Both the position numbers and the translations under genes were made by a program. The notes below the pieces were generated by a model. It made no database searches and was not told the DNA's origin. It saw only the letters and a list, made by a program, of their open reading frames with translations. From NCBI GenBank assembly GCA_034336665.1, contig CM067570.1:21218502-21282501 (forward strand): a DNA stretch of 64,000 nucleotides, given 5' to 3'. Origin of the DNA: Luscinia megarhynchos. Lineage: Eukaryota > Chordata > Aves > Passeriformes > Turdidae. Of the stretch, positions 52,159-63,631 are shown one piece after another (the stretch's first letter is position 1; each line of letters opens with the position of its first letter).

Positions 52159-55100
52159 GCTGATATTGTCATTTTAGTTTACTGAACTTAAAACCTAGCA
52201 TCTTTCTACTCATTTCATCTATTATTACACAGAAGCTGTTTGAATTCTTTTAGTTCCTTTCAGTGGATTTAAGGCAGTTACAGATTTTGTATGGTCTCCC
52301 TCAGAGCTGCAGTTTCCCAAGCTGATGGTGATAAAGTGTTCAGAGAACTTGCAGGTTGGAGTTTCAAAACATCCAAAAAATGGCCATGCTTGTCACTTCC
52401 TACTGTATTTTCCAAAGGATGTGTGCTGCATTTTCCCTCATCCAAGCATCTCTGCCACACCCACTGAATCCAGGATGCCTGCAAGAGACTGACACCTGCA
52501 GTGATGCCAGCTAATTCAAGGTTTCCTGGGAGGACTCCAGCCACTCTTTCAGCAGACTCCCAAAAGGAGCAATCCCAGTACAGGGGTTGCCAGTGCCAAA
52601 ACACATCCCCTTGCATGCTCTCCATGCCACCACCACTAGCAGTGAGTTACTGGGATCCCTGAAGGATTAAACCACGCTGTTTCCTGCTGAAGGATTCTAC
52701 AATCAAGAGGAGCACTCCTCCAGCACCATGCACAAGGCCACTGCTGGGCTGGCTCAGACCTTTTCAGTCTGTGCATGTTCTGCCTCCCTGCAGGAGCACT
52801 GACCTTCACTGGAGTCAGGTACAAGGAGCAGTCATTTGTATGAGTACAAGTGCTCCCAGCTGCTCCCCATTGCACAAAGTGAAAAATATGCTTCACCATA
52901 CAAAGCCACATGAACAACCCTGATATTTCAGTAAATACTCTCCCCTAGAATGCACATTGGATGCATCCTGGGCTGCTTGGGACACTCTTTTATCCATTTT
53001 CTGGGTTTCTCTCATTTATTTTTCTTTATTTCCTTCTTCTGTGGCTTCTTCATTTCCAAAATCCTTTGTATGTTTAAATGAATTGCTACTATTCCATCAA
53101 CTTTAGTCACCATCTCTCAACAACTGCACTTCTATTACTTTTCATTGTGACTCAAGCAATATAGTTATAGCAACTACATTTGTAAATCCTCTGAGCTGTC
53201 ACTTCAAACAGCTGCAGCCTGCTGATTGCTCCTTTCCTCCCTGCATTCTCCAGCCCTTTTACCTCCAAGAAGTTTGTTTGAAATGTCATTTTTTGTAGAA
53301 TAAATTCTACTTTTATATGTAGAGGCCTTCCCCCATACTTTTGAGCCTGACTGAATTTTAATAAGATTTCAACAAAGACTAAATTAGCATATGCCAGTTC
53401 CCCCTCCATGTACTCACATCACTTTTCTACCATCATTTATCTACCTCAAAGCTGATAAACACACTGTATGCATTAGCATTTTAGCTCAGAGATGCACCAG
53501 CAAATTCTTGGCAAGTCCCATGGCAGATCCATGGGATAGACAAAACCCAACTTCAATAAAGACAAATCAGTAAGGAATAACTATCTGTAACTGCTACTGC
53601 CTGTAGAGAGCACATTCCCTTCCTGACCCTTATGTCAAGGCAGGATTAGGCCAATCCTATAAGGTCAGAGCTCAGAATGCCCAGGAATATTTTGTCCCAA
53701 TTTCCAAGTTAAAGGAGAAACAGAGATGTTTGAGTAGCTCAAGGCATGACTTTCCAGAGAAGATGAATATGACTGGTATGGTAATTGGCATGAAGACTGC
53801 AGAGAGGAAAGGGAATCCCCTCTATAGGCTACTGACACAGATTGCTCTTGATATATTAGTGGAAAGCATTGGCATGTTTTGACTTTGAGACAGAACTGTA
53901 TTTTAAAGCTATGATTTTGTGGAATAGCCTCACTATTGCCATGCACAGGTTCAGCTCTGACCAAAATATAAATTTTTCCTTTACTTGAGCCTGCTTTAAA
54001 TATGGTTTAGCAAATTTCACAATAAACCTATCAAAGAATTTCCAAGAACAACAAAACATCATTTGTAGGTTTAATTGCAACTGATTTTTATCCATTTCAA
54101 CTCCCAGCTTTTTTCCATGTAGCTCTAACAGTAGTGGTAAAGACTTCTTTTAGAGAGGCTAGTGCATGCAATGGACCACTGGCCAGCCCTATAGTGATTG
54201 TTCACGGGTTCCTGTACCAATCTAGATTTGTAACAACTTTAACACCCCAACACAACTGCCTGACGTAAGAGTATGGCAACTAAATATTCTAAGTGATCAG
54301 CCAAAAGTCTGTTGTGCATAAAAATAAAAATCCAGGTCAGAAATACAGCAAGTTGCCAGTACAGAACAGAAATTGTTTTCACAAAATTCCCTGAAATGGC
54401 ATTGACCACAAGCCCTGAAAACGTTTGTCTTACAGGATATTTGGCTTCTTATTTTTCATTATTATTTGCATGCATTAAAGTCCCTGAGGAGCTCCAAACT
54501 CACATGCTGCCTTCCTCCTCCATCTCATAACTCCCACCAAGTTATCACCGAGTGTTTCACAGCCTCTGTATGAGCTTTTTCATCTCCTAAGCATTTCTCT
54601 TCTACTAGATTTGTTTTGTAGCTTCTTTATTAGGAATGAATAGCATTTCTTAACATTTTCTCCTCCATGGTAATTTAGCTTCAGGGTTATGAAAAAAATT
54701 TGGAATATTTTTGCTAGCATGCAGAGGGCAACTTAAATTGAAAAAGAGATCTTATTTGTTTCAATAAAATGATAACTCATCTCTCTTTAATTCACTATAG
54801 GGATGATTTTTTTGGTTTGTTTTTAAGGTTTGGGGTTTTTTTTACATCCTTCACTGGAAGTTACAACATGAATGCAAAACACTAAAGTTGTTATAGTAGA
54901 GATAAGTAACTATGTAGTGGGGGAAGCTATTTTAAAAATGGATGATTGTGAAGGGTTTCCATGGAATTTCATTCCTCTTGTATGGCAATATTAAATCAGC
55001 TGAAAGTAAGGACTAATATCTTAAATGTTAAACAATTGACATTGTCCACAAACAATATAACTAACCAAATTAATAACTCTTCTTTTCCAATAAGAAACTC

Positions 55101-57505
55101 TTATTCTTCAGACTATATGAGAACCCTAAAAATGAAAATTATTTGTATCAGAGCTTCTCATTTTACTCGAGGACTGGTTTTGTGAGTATGAGGGATGTTA
55201 CTGAATACACTACAAAAGAACACTGACAAACAGTTCAAAGACAGTTTACAGTACATGTACTCTTTCCACTAAACATAGGTTTTCTGCACTATACAGAACT
55301 TTAAAAGAATTCTAGATGGGTCATCCCTTTTTGCTGTGCTCAGCAGAAGGCTCAACATAGCCATCTAAATCATATCTACAAAGCACTTTAGTGATATTCT
55401 GAGATCCCTTTCTAAGGAAATATCCTCTGGCTTTAACTTAAAAAAAGCTTACAAAACTCTGATTTATTGTGACCATTTGTTTCCAAGAGCTTTATTGCCT
55501 AACCATACATCAACTTGGCTTGCTTCAGTCATTAACAGCAGTACATTATTAGACCAATTATAACATTCTAAAAGTTTAATTTGTAAACTATTACACATAA
55601 TTATTGTTTCACAAAATGAGGTTTCCATCCTATTACTAACATATATTAGCAATGCCAGTTCTGGTCTAATTGTGACTTTGATTTAAGATCCTTAAGTCAA
55701 TTTTATTGATAAGCAGTGTCACCTACAATATATTACAGATGACCTGAAAGTTTACAGACAAAAAGCTAAAGATACAGCTGTAAGGATATTTTTGTTGTTC
55801 CCTACACCTTGATTAGTTTCAGGAACCAGAAAAATGATGCCAAGGACAATCCTGGGAGGGAAATTATTGCCTGGTGATGCAACTTGTCATTTATTTTAAT
55901 CCTGTAGCAAAGTTTCATCCTGCCAGCAAAAGAGGATGTAAATGTTTGCTGCTGTATTTACAGACTTTTCCAGAAGCCTGGTAGAATTGGGGTGGTTCAC
56001 TATATTATCAGGAAACTCAATTGTCTGCATTTTTTTTCTTGCATTCAAATCAAGTAACTGCAGAAATCCTAGTACATTTTCAATTTTTCTTCTTTGATTA
56101 TTTAATAGAGTTGTCTGGGTTATGGTTAGAGACCCATGGAAACATTTGTTCCTGTCGAGCCAGATCTGCTTTTATTATGGTGGGATTTTATTCTAAGGCT
56201 TCTAAGGGAGGCTCTACTCTGCTAGAGGCTATGAGGGTCTATCAGGTTTGATTGGCTTAATCTCTGATCAGAGTTCTAAAGAATGCAGTCAGGCTGTCTT
56301 TGTGTTCTGCCTTGCACATCAGTAGGACAAGATCCAGAGAAGCTACAAGAAGCACTCCAGAAAACAAATAATGTCCCCTGCAGCATTCCTGGGGGAGACC
56401 TGTCAGCTCCATTAGTGGAGAAAGATGAAGGTCAGGCAATATGCAAGGTGCTTAGTGCCTTCATTTTCCATATTACAAAGAGATTCATTTTCACTGACAT
56501 ACAGGCTTACAAGCAAATTTCAGGATAAATGGCATAAACCCTGCTATTAACCATGTTGGAGATGCTTTAAATATCTCTATCCATACAAACATCATAGCCC
56601 TTTCAGCTTGCACCCTTCCAGTATCAGGAGAAAAGCAGTAATGCAAGAGGAGTTAAGGGATAGAGCCAGGGACATGCTAAAGGTCATCAAGGCTTCTTTA
56701 ATGGAAGCAGTGTCATGACAAGGAGCTAGTGCTTGAAGGTGAGAGGATGGAACCACTTCTGCCTGATTTCCAATATTTATGATGCCATATTGAAGCTTTA
56801 CATTTTTATCCTGGGTACAAGATGTGGAAGTAGAAGGAACATGATGAAAGAAACTAAGCAGTGAAAAATTATCTAATAGAGGGCAATAAACAAGCTAAAA
56901 GAAATTCAAAGTGTCAAAAAATAGAAGACTAAGGAGTACTCCAGAGAAAATTACACTGCATGTAAGTGGCAATCACTTCAGGTGCTTAATTTTGCAAGAG
57001 TGGATAAAGTGATGGCTCCTCAAGAACTGCACAAGTCCTTCAACTAGCAAGAGACAAGAGTACAGTTGGTCCATCCCATGATGAAAGGAGGAGTCTGTGG
57101 CATGGAAATGCTGGTGTGGTGACTTGGCTCACTTGAGCCAGAACTCCCTGCAGCCCTTTTAACTCTACCCAGCATCAGGTGGGTTTGCAAGCTCTTTGCA
57201 CTACCTTGACAATATTAACAATATATTGATGCATATCTAGAACCTGAAAAGATAAATAATGGTAAGAATGTCTAATCTCTTATACAAGCAGTGGAAGTCA
57301 ATAGTATTCAAAAAGCACCAGGAGCACACCACAGCTGGGAGAGGGACAAACACTGGGGGCTGCACATTAATTAGAGGGCTTGAACACCATCCCATGGTCA
57401 AATTAGGAAGGAATTGGCTTGATCCCATCCTTCTTCCCTCTGAAGTTTATCATTCCTTTCTAGGATCTTGTAAAGGCAGTTATTATGCAAGGCTGTAATT
57501 CTTAC

Positions 57506-57552
57506 CTCCTTCTCCAGTGAGTCCAGCTCGATTCTTTTTTTTTCCGCACCTT
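57506..57552 (-). other. candidate exon 4 of a minus-strand spliced transcript
   Basis: This is a 47-nt minus-strand segment between an acceptor (TTGAATTCTTTAAACAG) and a strong donor (GGAG|GTAAGAATT). It contains a run of nine A. All three frames are open, so it does not discriminate. Joined to candidate exon 3 it starts one base into a codon and encodes 15 lysine- and glycine-rich codons. In another phase it would read as a charged, coiled-coil-like stretch (KKRIELDSLEKE). Later exons of the transcript, if real, would lie below 57.5 kb or outside the window. I could not identify a convincing next exon. Confidence 0.33.
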
Positions 57553-58286
57553 CTGTTTAAAGAATTCAAATTGGTGTAAGTTTCAATCAAGGGCTAAAGC
57601 CTAAAGTGTGTTAGCACTGGGGTGGGGGCATTTTTAAAACCAACAGTTTATTACTCCAAATATTGCATATCTATGAGAAACTTTCCCCTCACTTTATAGC
57701 ACTAAAATTGTTAGTGTGCATAGGAGCTTTCTTACCAAAGAAGTTCTCACAAAAATAGAAGTTTTCACTGTGTTTTGCTTATTAAGCAGCCTTATTGTTT
57801 TAAGAAGTGGTCAATTAATCATTGAAAATGTTGCCCTGACTATAATTAATAACTACAGGCAAAAGACTATAGGAAAAAGACGAGGTAAATCAAGAAAAGC
57901 AAACATCTCCAAGAATAGATTTTTGCTCTCTTTATTGCTCCAGGAGCTCACAGATTCTTCTAACAGAACCTATGGCTGAACTACTTAAAGTAAAAACATG
58001 GAGAAAAAGATGAATGACTGATAAACTACAGCCACTTTTGGACCTTTATATAAAGGAATAGAGAACAACTAATCAGACAAAAAGGATTGAACAACAACAG
58101 AGTGAATAAAAATGGATATCAAGAATATGAAACCATGCCTTGAAGTTCTATAAGATTTAAAATCAAAAGTACACTTAGAAATATTTTGTAGTAGTGATAA
58201 TATGTAGCACACAAAGAATAGAAGGGCTCAAAACACACAGAGATGGGCTCTGGATCAGACCACATGCAGTGAACATCAAAAAATAC

Positions 58287-58521
58287 CTGCATACACTGTG
58301 CATGCACTGGTACTTTCATTGCTGCCACTGAACTGCCACAGAAATTCTGCTTAATGTCAGGGTGGCCAAAGCATCCCATTCTCTCTGGAAAGTCATCAAT
58401 AGGTGATATCCAGGATGAAACAGGTGAACTTCCCAAGAGAGACCTATGTTTGCTTGCTCTCCAAACTAAGGCTCCAGCTGCCTGCCTCACTCTCTCCAGC
58501 TGCAGCACCACATGCTGTGTT
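58287..58521 (-). other. possible cassette exon inside the longest open frame
   Basis: A 164-codon minus-strand open frame spans 58119-58613. Within it, an acceptor-like site (TTTTCAAGCAATAG) and a donor-like site (ATGCAG|GTATTT) bound 235 nt. This piece needs two leftover bases, exactly what candidate exon 3 supplies, and it ends on a codon boundary. The next segment (57506-57552) is also open in that phase. I chose it because it lies in a long open frame, so the phase match is biased evidence. The translation has Cys and Trp but no pattern I recognise. The long frame is probably chance. Confidence 0.13.
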
Positions 58522-59144
58522 CTATTGCTTGAAAACAAACTGTATTGATAGGAGACAAGAAGAAGTTTACCTAATCTAAATATGTAGCATTCCAGAAAAA
58601 GAAGGGCAGACACAAGGCCAAAACCATGAATTATGCATACTATATCATCAAACTCCTATCTTACTTTAGAGCTGGTGCAGGCTTTGCATGGAAAATGAAA
58701 TTAGGGTGGAACATATATTGAACAATTTTCTCCATAACTGGTTCTTACTCATCTTAAATGTAAAATTTTATTTAGCTTATATCACAGGAAGGCATCCTTA
58801 TTAAAGTAGCACTGTTACATGGGTCCCTTTGAAAGGATTTAATGCAAACAAGTCTAAAATAATTGAAGGGGAGACATTTTCTGACTGTTCTCAGAAGAGC
58901 TTAGTGAAGAAGAGGATAGCAGGAAAGAATTACTTTATTATATTGATTTCCTCAGGAAAAAGAAAAAAAAATCAAAGTTAGGTAGGTCAAACAAACCAAT
59001 TCTCTTTTGTGAAAATCAATAAAAGCATGCAGAACATGAGTGAATTTACATGTCAAGAAAGGTTTGCAAACAGTGCAAAACAAGATCTGCACATTATTAC
59101 TCCAATAAGGCAGGTAATACAAGAGACTAACTTGGGTCATTACT

Positions 59145-59265
59145 GCATCACGCTATTTTAAAATAACTCAAAGTGCAATGTGTGTGCATATTTACTAATT
59201 TAATCGAGCAATTAGTCTGCAATATGACTGGTTATACATCACAGCTCACTAAAACACATTGAATC
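59145..59265. promoter_or_regulatory. candidate intronic regulatory block
   Basis: CATCACGCTATTTTAAAATAA, AACTCAAAGTGCAA and TAATTTAATCGAGCAATTAG are packed together and keep two CpGs. It would lie inside the presumed intron between candidate exons 3 and 4 of the minus-strand transcript. Confidence 0.2.
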
Positions 59266-61488
59266 ATAGTATATGATTCTAGCTACTTAAAACATTTACC
59301 TAAAGCTGAAAAATTGCTCTATATGAAGATGCAAAGTTGACTAAACTTCTCCCCAAGTCATACATTCATAACCTCCAAGAATCTTCTGTTTTGTGAGGAA
59401 AAAAACTCAGCCACCACCTAAAAAACTAAACACACTGATAAATTCTTGGCATTCCTCTGGTTGTTCAACTAAGTAGAAATTAATATCTAACATTACTTTA
59501 GTGCTTGACAAAACCCAAAACTCTATTAGCTTCTTCTTCATGTAATTTCACATAAAATACCTGAAAAAGAATCCCTCCTTCATCAATACCTTCAAGGAAG
59601 CATTTGCAATTCCAGATACTTGAAGTCACAGGTGGTTTGAATAATTAACCTGAGCCCATTGCTAGCAATTACTGTCATTAACGCCAATTACATGAAAATC
59701 AGCTGCAGGAATGCTCTCCAGATTCCAACAAGCTGAGGACAAAACTTCTCTCATGTCCAGACTGTACAGCCTGGTATCCAGCTGGGAGACTCCAGGGCTT
59801 CTCCACTGAGCTCCACCCACCCACTCCACCTCTTTTTAAAAACACTCAGGTTCACACTGGTGACTTGATCCTGTTTTTTTCTGACTACCCCTCCCACAGT
59901 ACAGAGTCCAAGACTCAAAACCTGTTCTTGGCATTATTTAAGCCTGTTTTGAGATAATGCATTAGAGAAAATATAAGAAAACCGAACAGCAACCCAAGCA
60001 GATCTTCCAATAGTAAAATAGCATCACATCCTCTACTGAATTCATATTGGACAATCAATGTAAGCTAACTATTAGTAACAGTTAGAAAAGACAAAATGCT
60101 TCCCTCACTTTTTGAGGAATGCAATCTGCCTACATACTTGTTGATCGAACTCAGAGCTCTCAGGACAGTCAAAACCTTGACAAAACTAGCAAATTTATTC
60201 TAAAAGAAGCAATTAAATCCTCTTTCCCCAAGAAGAAAGTATTCCAAAGCAATACTAAGCATTTTTTTCATTTTAAATTAGGAACCAAGTAAATCCATAA
60301 TTCCTTATCACAATTTTAAGGAAAAAAACTTTTCCATAAGTAAATAATTTTACACTCCTGGCAAACACAGCAAAGCTATAAGAAGAACAAAGATCAGAAT
60401 TAAAGTCTGCACCCAGCCTTGCACAATGCCCATTATTTGCAGTAGAAATTCAGCTAATTTCCCTAGGTGTTCAGTCAATGTTGCTTATTATTGTTACCTC
60501 ATCTTCACTCTAACATGTGTCAATCAGCAAGAAAAAGATTTTTCTTTAGATACTCACTGTACAGCACTCTGCAACTTGGTTTAAACAAACTAAATCTCCA
60601 AGCAAAGCCCATTCCTCCCAGTTGGGCCGTGCAGAGAGGAAAAATCTCTCCCAAAACCCAAGTTTAGTTCAGCTCAACAACAGCAGAACCCAGTCACAGA
60701 TTTTCATTTCTGACATCTGAGTTTGCTATGTGCAAAGTCCAGACATTTGCAAACATATCATAAGTCAGCATTTGTTCATAGTAATAGTTAAGAGAGTACT
60801 AGCTTTTATTTTCTTTTTGACTTTTATTCACTCTCTAAAACTTCTGAGCCCCAGAGGAAGGGGAAGGGGCAGGGTGGAAAGCAGCCTTGCAGACATTGGC
60901 ACAAGGAGGAGCAAAGCCCCAGGAGCTGAGCAGGACAAGGACAAGGCTGCTGGGAGGAGAGGCACAGAAAGGGCAGTGGGACAGCCAGGCCACCCCCTGC
61001 ATGCACAGCCTGGGGCTCCCCTGCTGACCTCCTGTGCCTTGGCAGGAGGAGAACAAGTGTCCTCAACTCCTCTCTCATTTCCTGCTTTTCTGTTTGTTCC
61101 TTAGTGTTTTGACTTCCTGTAGTTACTCACTAAGTGTCCTTTTCAGAGCTGTTCCTCTATGCTTCTTTCTCCTTTTCTATCCAGTTAATTTTCTTACCCA
61201 GCTCTTCATTGTCTGCATATTTTCCCCTCTTCTACCTTCTCCATTTTCCCAATTTAAAAAAGATGGTTTGTGTTCACTGATTAAATGCAGGACCACATTT
61301 TTAACTCTGCTTTTAAAGAATATGAAGGTAAAAATTTATAGTCATTGAACAATAAATATTAGAGTTTCCTTTAGAAATATCAATTTTACATTCATGAATG
61401 GCAGATGTATTTGGTGCATTTTTTAAATACCTTACAGCCAAAATTCTAAGTAACTACAATGTAGAAAAATCCAGAATATGCTACTCAC

Positions 61489-61570
61489 CTGATTCGTTTG
61501 TCCTGGTAGCCAGATGTGAGTTTTATCTCACTCACATGAGCTTCTTTTTTTCCTTCACGACTCTTTTCTC
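61489..61570 (-). other. candidate exon 3 of a minus-strand spliced transcript
   Basis: This 82-nt minus-strand segment has the best acceptor of the set, a long pyrimidine tract ending TTTGATACCTAG. Its donor is strong (TCAG|GTGAGTAGC). The other two frames contain stops. The open frame uses two leading bases, 26 codons and two trailing bases, so it is in phase with candidate exon 2 upstream. The translation is basic and lysine-rich (EKSREGKKEA near its start) and matches no family I recognise. A second donor-like GTGAGT lies inside the segment, so a shorter splice form is possible. Confidence 0.4.
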
Positions 61571-62189
61571 CTAGGTATCAAAAAAGAAAAAAAAGGGGAA
61601 AAATGAAAAAGTTGAGCATTCAAAGTAACAGCACATACAATAAGAGGAAATGGAAGGACACACAGACATTTCACACTCTGTTTAAGAGGAACTTCCATCT
61701 CTGAAATGTGACTAAACTTAGACCTCAGCAACTCAGGGAATTCTCCCCATTGTAACAACTGGCAGCCAGTTATTGCCATGGATAATTCAGCCCCAACTCA
61801 GAGCAGAGACAGTGGAACCAGCCCAGGCCCAGGAGTCTTTACCTCTGCTCACAGCACAGGCTGCAGCAAAGGCAGAGCTGCATCCACACTCAGCTGCTGA
61901 GCTGGCAGAGCCCAGCACAGACACAGGGACAGCTCCAGCCCGGGCTAAGGGAGACCTAAAGCAGCCAGTGAGCTTAAACTGGCAAGAAAACAGGTTGGTT
62001 TCCTTTCTAATGACCTCAATGACCATCACTTAGAGCAGCTGTGCTTGCTCCCTGACAGGCTTACTTCACACAGCTCAATGAGATTTCACTGAGCTTTGTC
62101 AAGTCTTATCTTAATTTCAGGAAAAGATGTAACAGATTTAAACAACAAGCAAGTAGGTTTATGTCAAAAATTAGCAAGTAATTCTTTAG
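61571..62189. other. presumed intron between candidate exons 3 and 2, first part
   Basis: A GC-richer patch at 61.78-61.98 kb is full of GCAGAG and CAGCTG-like words. The resulting frames in both directions (80 and 86 codons) look like compositional artefacts. Confidence 0.5.
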
Positions 62190-62391
62190 TATCAGGGTGG
62201 TTGGGCACTTGAGCAGGTCACCCAGAGAAGCTGTGGATGCCTCACCCTTTGAACCATTCAAAGACAGATTGGATGGGGAATCTGAACAACTTGGTCTGAA
62301 AGGAAAAGCACCCCTGACCACAACAGGAGGATTGGAAAAAAGTGTTCTCTAAGGTCTCCTACCAACCCAAACCATTCTATGACTCTGTGAA
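62190..62391 (+). mobile_element. CR1 LINE, 3'-end fragment (older copy)
   Basis: This stretch follows the CR1 3' region in order: CAGGTCACCCAGAGAAGC, GCTGTGGATGCCTCACC, ATTGGATGGGG, CTCCTACCAACCC, and a terminal ATTCTATGACTCTGTGAA repeat. The match is diverged by several substitutions, so it is older than the copy at 63.1 kb. It covers the end of the second open reading frame region and the 3' untranslated region only. Stops and substitutions make it non-functional. Confidence 0.92.
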
Positions 62392-63063
62392 TTACAAGGT
62401 GCTCAAGACAGAAAGTAAGGCAAGACATCTCCTGAGGGATGAAGCACAGATTTCTACTCCTCCAGCAGAGACACAGCCTCTAAAGCCCACCCCATACTAA
62501 AACCAAAGAAAGGTTTTCAGGAAAGCACCCCTCGTGGCCATTACCATAGTTAAGCTATTAAAAAAAAACCAAAAATTAAAAAGCAAACCCCACACCACAT
62601 TGGTAGACTTAAAGCAAGCAAATACCTGGAACCCAGTGCAGAGAGACAGCCCCATCACACCCAGAGCACTGCTGAAGCAAACCAATATCCCAGCCCCTCC
62701 CTAAATCCTGCATGGCCCTGGTCAGGATAGCCCAGCACAGCTGCCCTGCACACTCAGCTGCTCTCCAACACCCTTGGGCTGCAGAGATCCCTGCCCACAC
62801 CTGTGGCCACTTTTCTTCAGCTCACAGCAAAACTTTGCTGTTCTCTTTAAGTCCACCTATTAAACAGTAGGATTCTGCCTTCAAACACAGTTTTTAAACA
62901 ACCCTTATCTCAGTGCTGAAGTATCTCTGGGCTACAATACTCAACACATAATGATTCATTTCTGATTGGTAAGATGCCACAGACTGGATAGAGAAGGGGA
63001 CAACTTGTTCTCATGACATATTTTCCTGTGACTACAATAAAAATACATTTCCTTCATGATATC
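62392..63063. other. presumed intron between candidate exons 3 and 2, between two CR1 tails
   Basis: A GC-rich, CpG-poor patch at 62.62-62.82 kb has a minus-strand donor-like site (GTTCCAG|GTATTTGC, about 62635). It might be an alternative exon or a degraded repeat. Nothing else is seen. Confidence 0.45.
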
Positions 63064-63159
63064 AGGTCCTGTGCAGAGCTAGGAGTTCTTGGATGGAGGA
63101 GGAGACTTGGATGTTCCTTGTGGGTCCCTTCCAACTCAGTATATTCTATGATTCTATGA
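63064..63159 (+). mobile_element. CR1 LINE, 3'-end fragment
   Basis: The sequence has the classic avian CR1 3' end: GTGCAGAGCTAGGAGTT, then GTGGGTCCCTTCCAACTCAG, then the terminal ATTCTATGATTCTATGA repeat. It is a 5'-truncated, non-coding fragment of the 3' untranslated region. Compared with the usual avian CR1 tail it carries an extra purine-rich piece in which CTTGGATG occurs twice, 18 bases apart, at 63088 and 63106. It lies just downstream of candidate minus-strand exon 2, in antisense orientation to it. Confidence 0.93.
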
Positions 63160-63183
63160 CATATTTTTATCTTTATAACTCAC

Positions 63184-63253
63184 CTTGCTGTAGTTTGCTC
63201 CCAGGAAACGTCTCTGACTTCCAAGTCTTTATCTCCAAGATTCTCCAACTACT
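63184..63253 (-). other. candidate exon 2 of a minus-strand spliced transcript
   Basis: This is a 70-nt minus-strand segment. Its acceptor is CCTTTTTACACAAAACAG and its donor is strong (CAAG|GTGAGTTAT). Only one frame is open: 23 codons followed by one leftover base. Both other frames contain stops. The leftover base is completed exactly by the two bases that start the open frame of the next candidate exon at 61489-61570. A CR1 3' end lies about 25 bases downstream of the donor in the presumed intron. No domain, signal peptide or known motif is visible in the translation. The splice-site quality supports transcription, but coding capacity is unproven. Confidence 0.38.
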
Positions 63254-63404
63254 CTGTTTTGTGTAAAAAGGCAGAGTTAGGACAAATCTAACCAAAACAA
63301 GTTCTTCAATGAAAACATACTTTTCATGCATTGAAAATGTAAAACTCTAGCACTGCAATGTTCTTCTCTGTGAATAAGGATGAAAAGTCTTCAAATCCTT
63401 TCTC

Positions 63405-63420
63405 TTTTTTTTTTTTTTTT
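63405..63420. repeat. T16 homopolymer
   Basis: Sixteen uninterrupted T residues lie between candidate minus-strand exons 1 and 2. It reads as A16 in the sense of that transcript, so it would not serve as a pyrimidine tract. Confidence 0.95.
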
Positions 63421-63570
63421 CTGACTTGTTGGAAGCTTTGATTTCGTTAATAAAAACAAATTTTCTAATTTGCACAATTGTAAGTGTGTGAAAAAGTGGA
63501 AGAAGCAGCAGAGAGTTCTTTGCCACGAGCTGATTTAATGACAGAAGGTGACTGCCTTCATTCTACTCAC

Positions 63571-63631
63571 TGTGTCCCTCCAGTGTCCCCTCCAGGAGGT
63601 GGCTGAGTGACTTCTATCTGTCCAACTGCTT
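63571..63631 (-). other. candidate exon 1 of a minus-strand spliced transcript
   Basis: This is a 61-nt segment on the minus strand. It is preceded by an acceptor-like site (TCAAGGTCTTGCAG) and followed by a strong donor (ACA|GTGAGTAG). Skipping the first base gives 20 codons without a stop, and the segment ends on a codon boundary, so it joins in phase with the next candidate exon at 63184-63253. The last third holds an imperfect tandem repeat of a GGAGGGGACACT-like unit right at the donor. The acceptor's pyrimidine tract is poor, so this could instead be the 3' part of a first exon. The translation is rich in Ser, Trp and Arg and matches no family I know. It may be a non-coding RNA exon, untranslated leader or chance. 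Confidence 0.28.

Larger units (their letters stand above)
43191..57505. other. non-coding DNA
   Basis: It is AT-rich with homopolymers and one small hairpin. A GC-richer, CA/TG-rich patch lies at 52.28-52.92 kb and may be degraded repeat. A less AT-rich stretch at 43.88-44.06 kb is unassigned. A possible weak minus-strand exon at about 57203-57241, between ATCTTTTCAG and CAAG|GTAGTGC, would close the frame of the candidate transcript with a stop, but evidence is thin. Confidence 0.6.
57553..61488. other. presumed intron between candidate exons 4 and 3
   Basis: It is AT-rich and holds the 164-codon minus frame at 58.1-58.6 kb and the motif-dense block at 59.15-59.27 kb. A G-rich, CpG-poor patch at 60.84-61.06 kb has three GGG runs close together (60860-60874). 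A TAATTA-rich stretch with ATTAACGCCAATTAC lies at 59.64-59.70 kb. Confidence 0.5.

Noticed and set aside
60730..61104. 124-codon plus frame with a hydrophobic segment then a Gly/Arg/Ala-rich part
   Set aside because: The change in composition follows the boundary between T-rich and G-rich DNA, so it looks like an artefact of base content.
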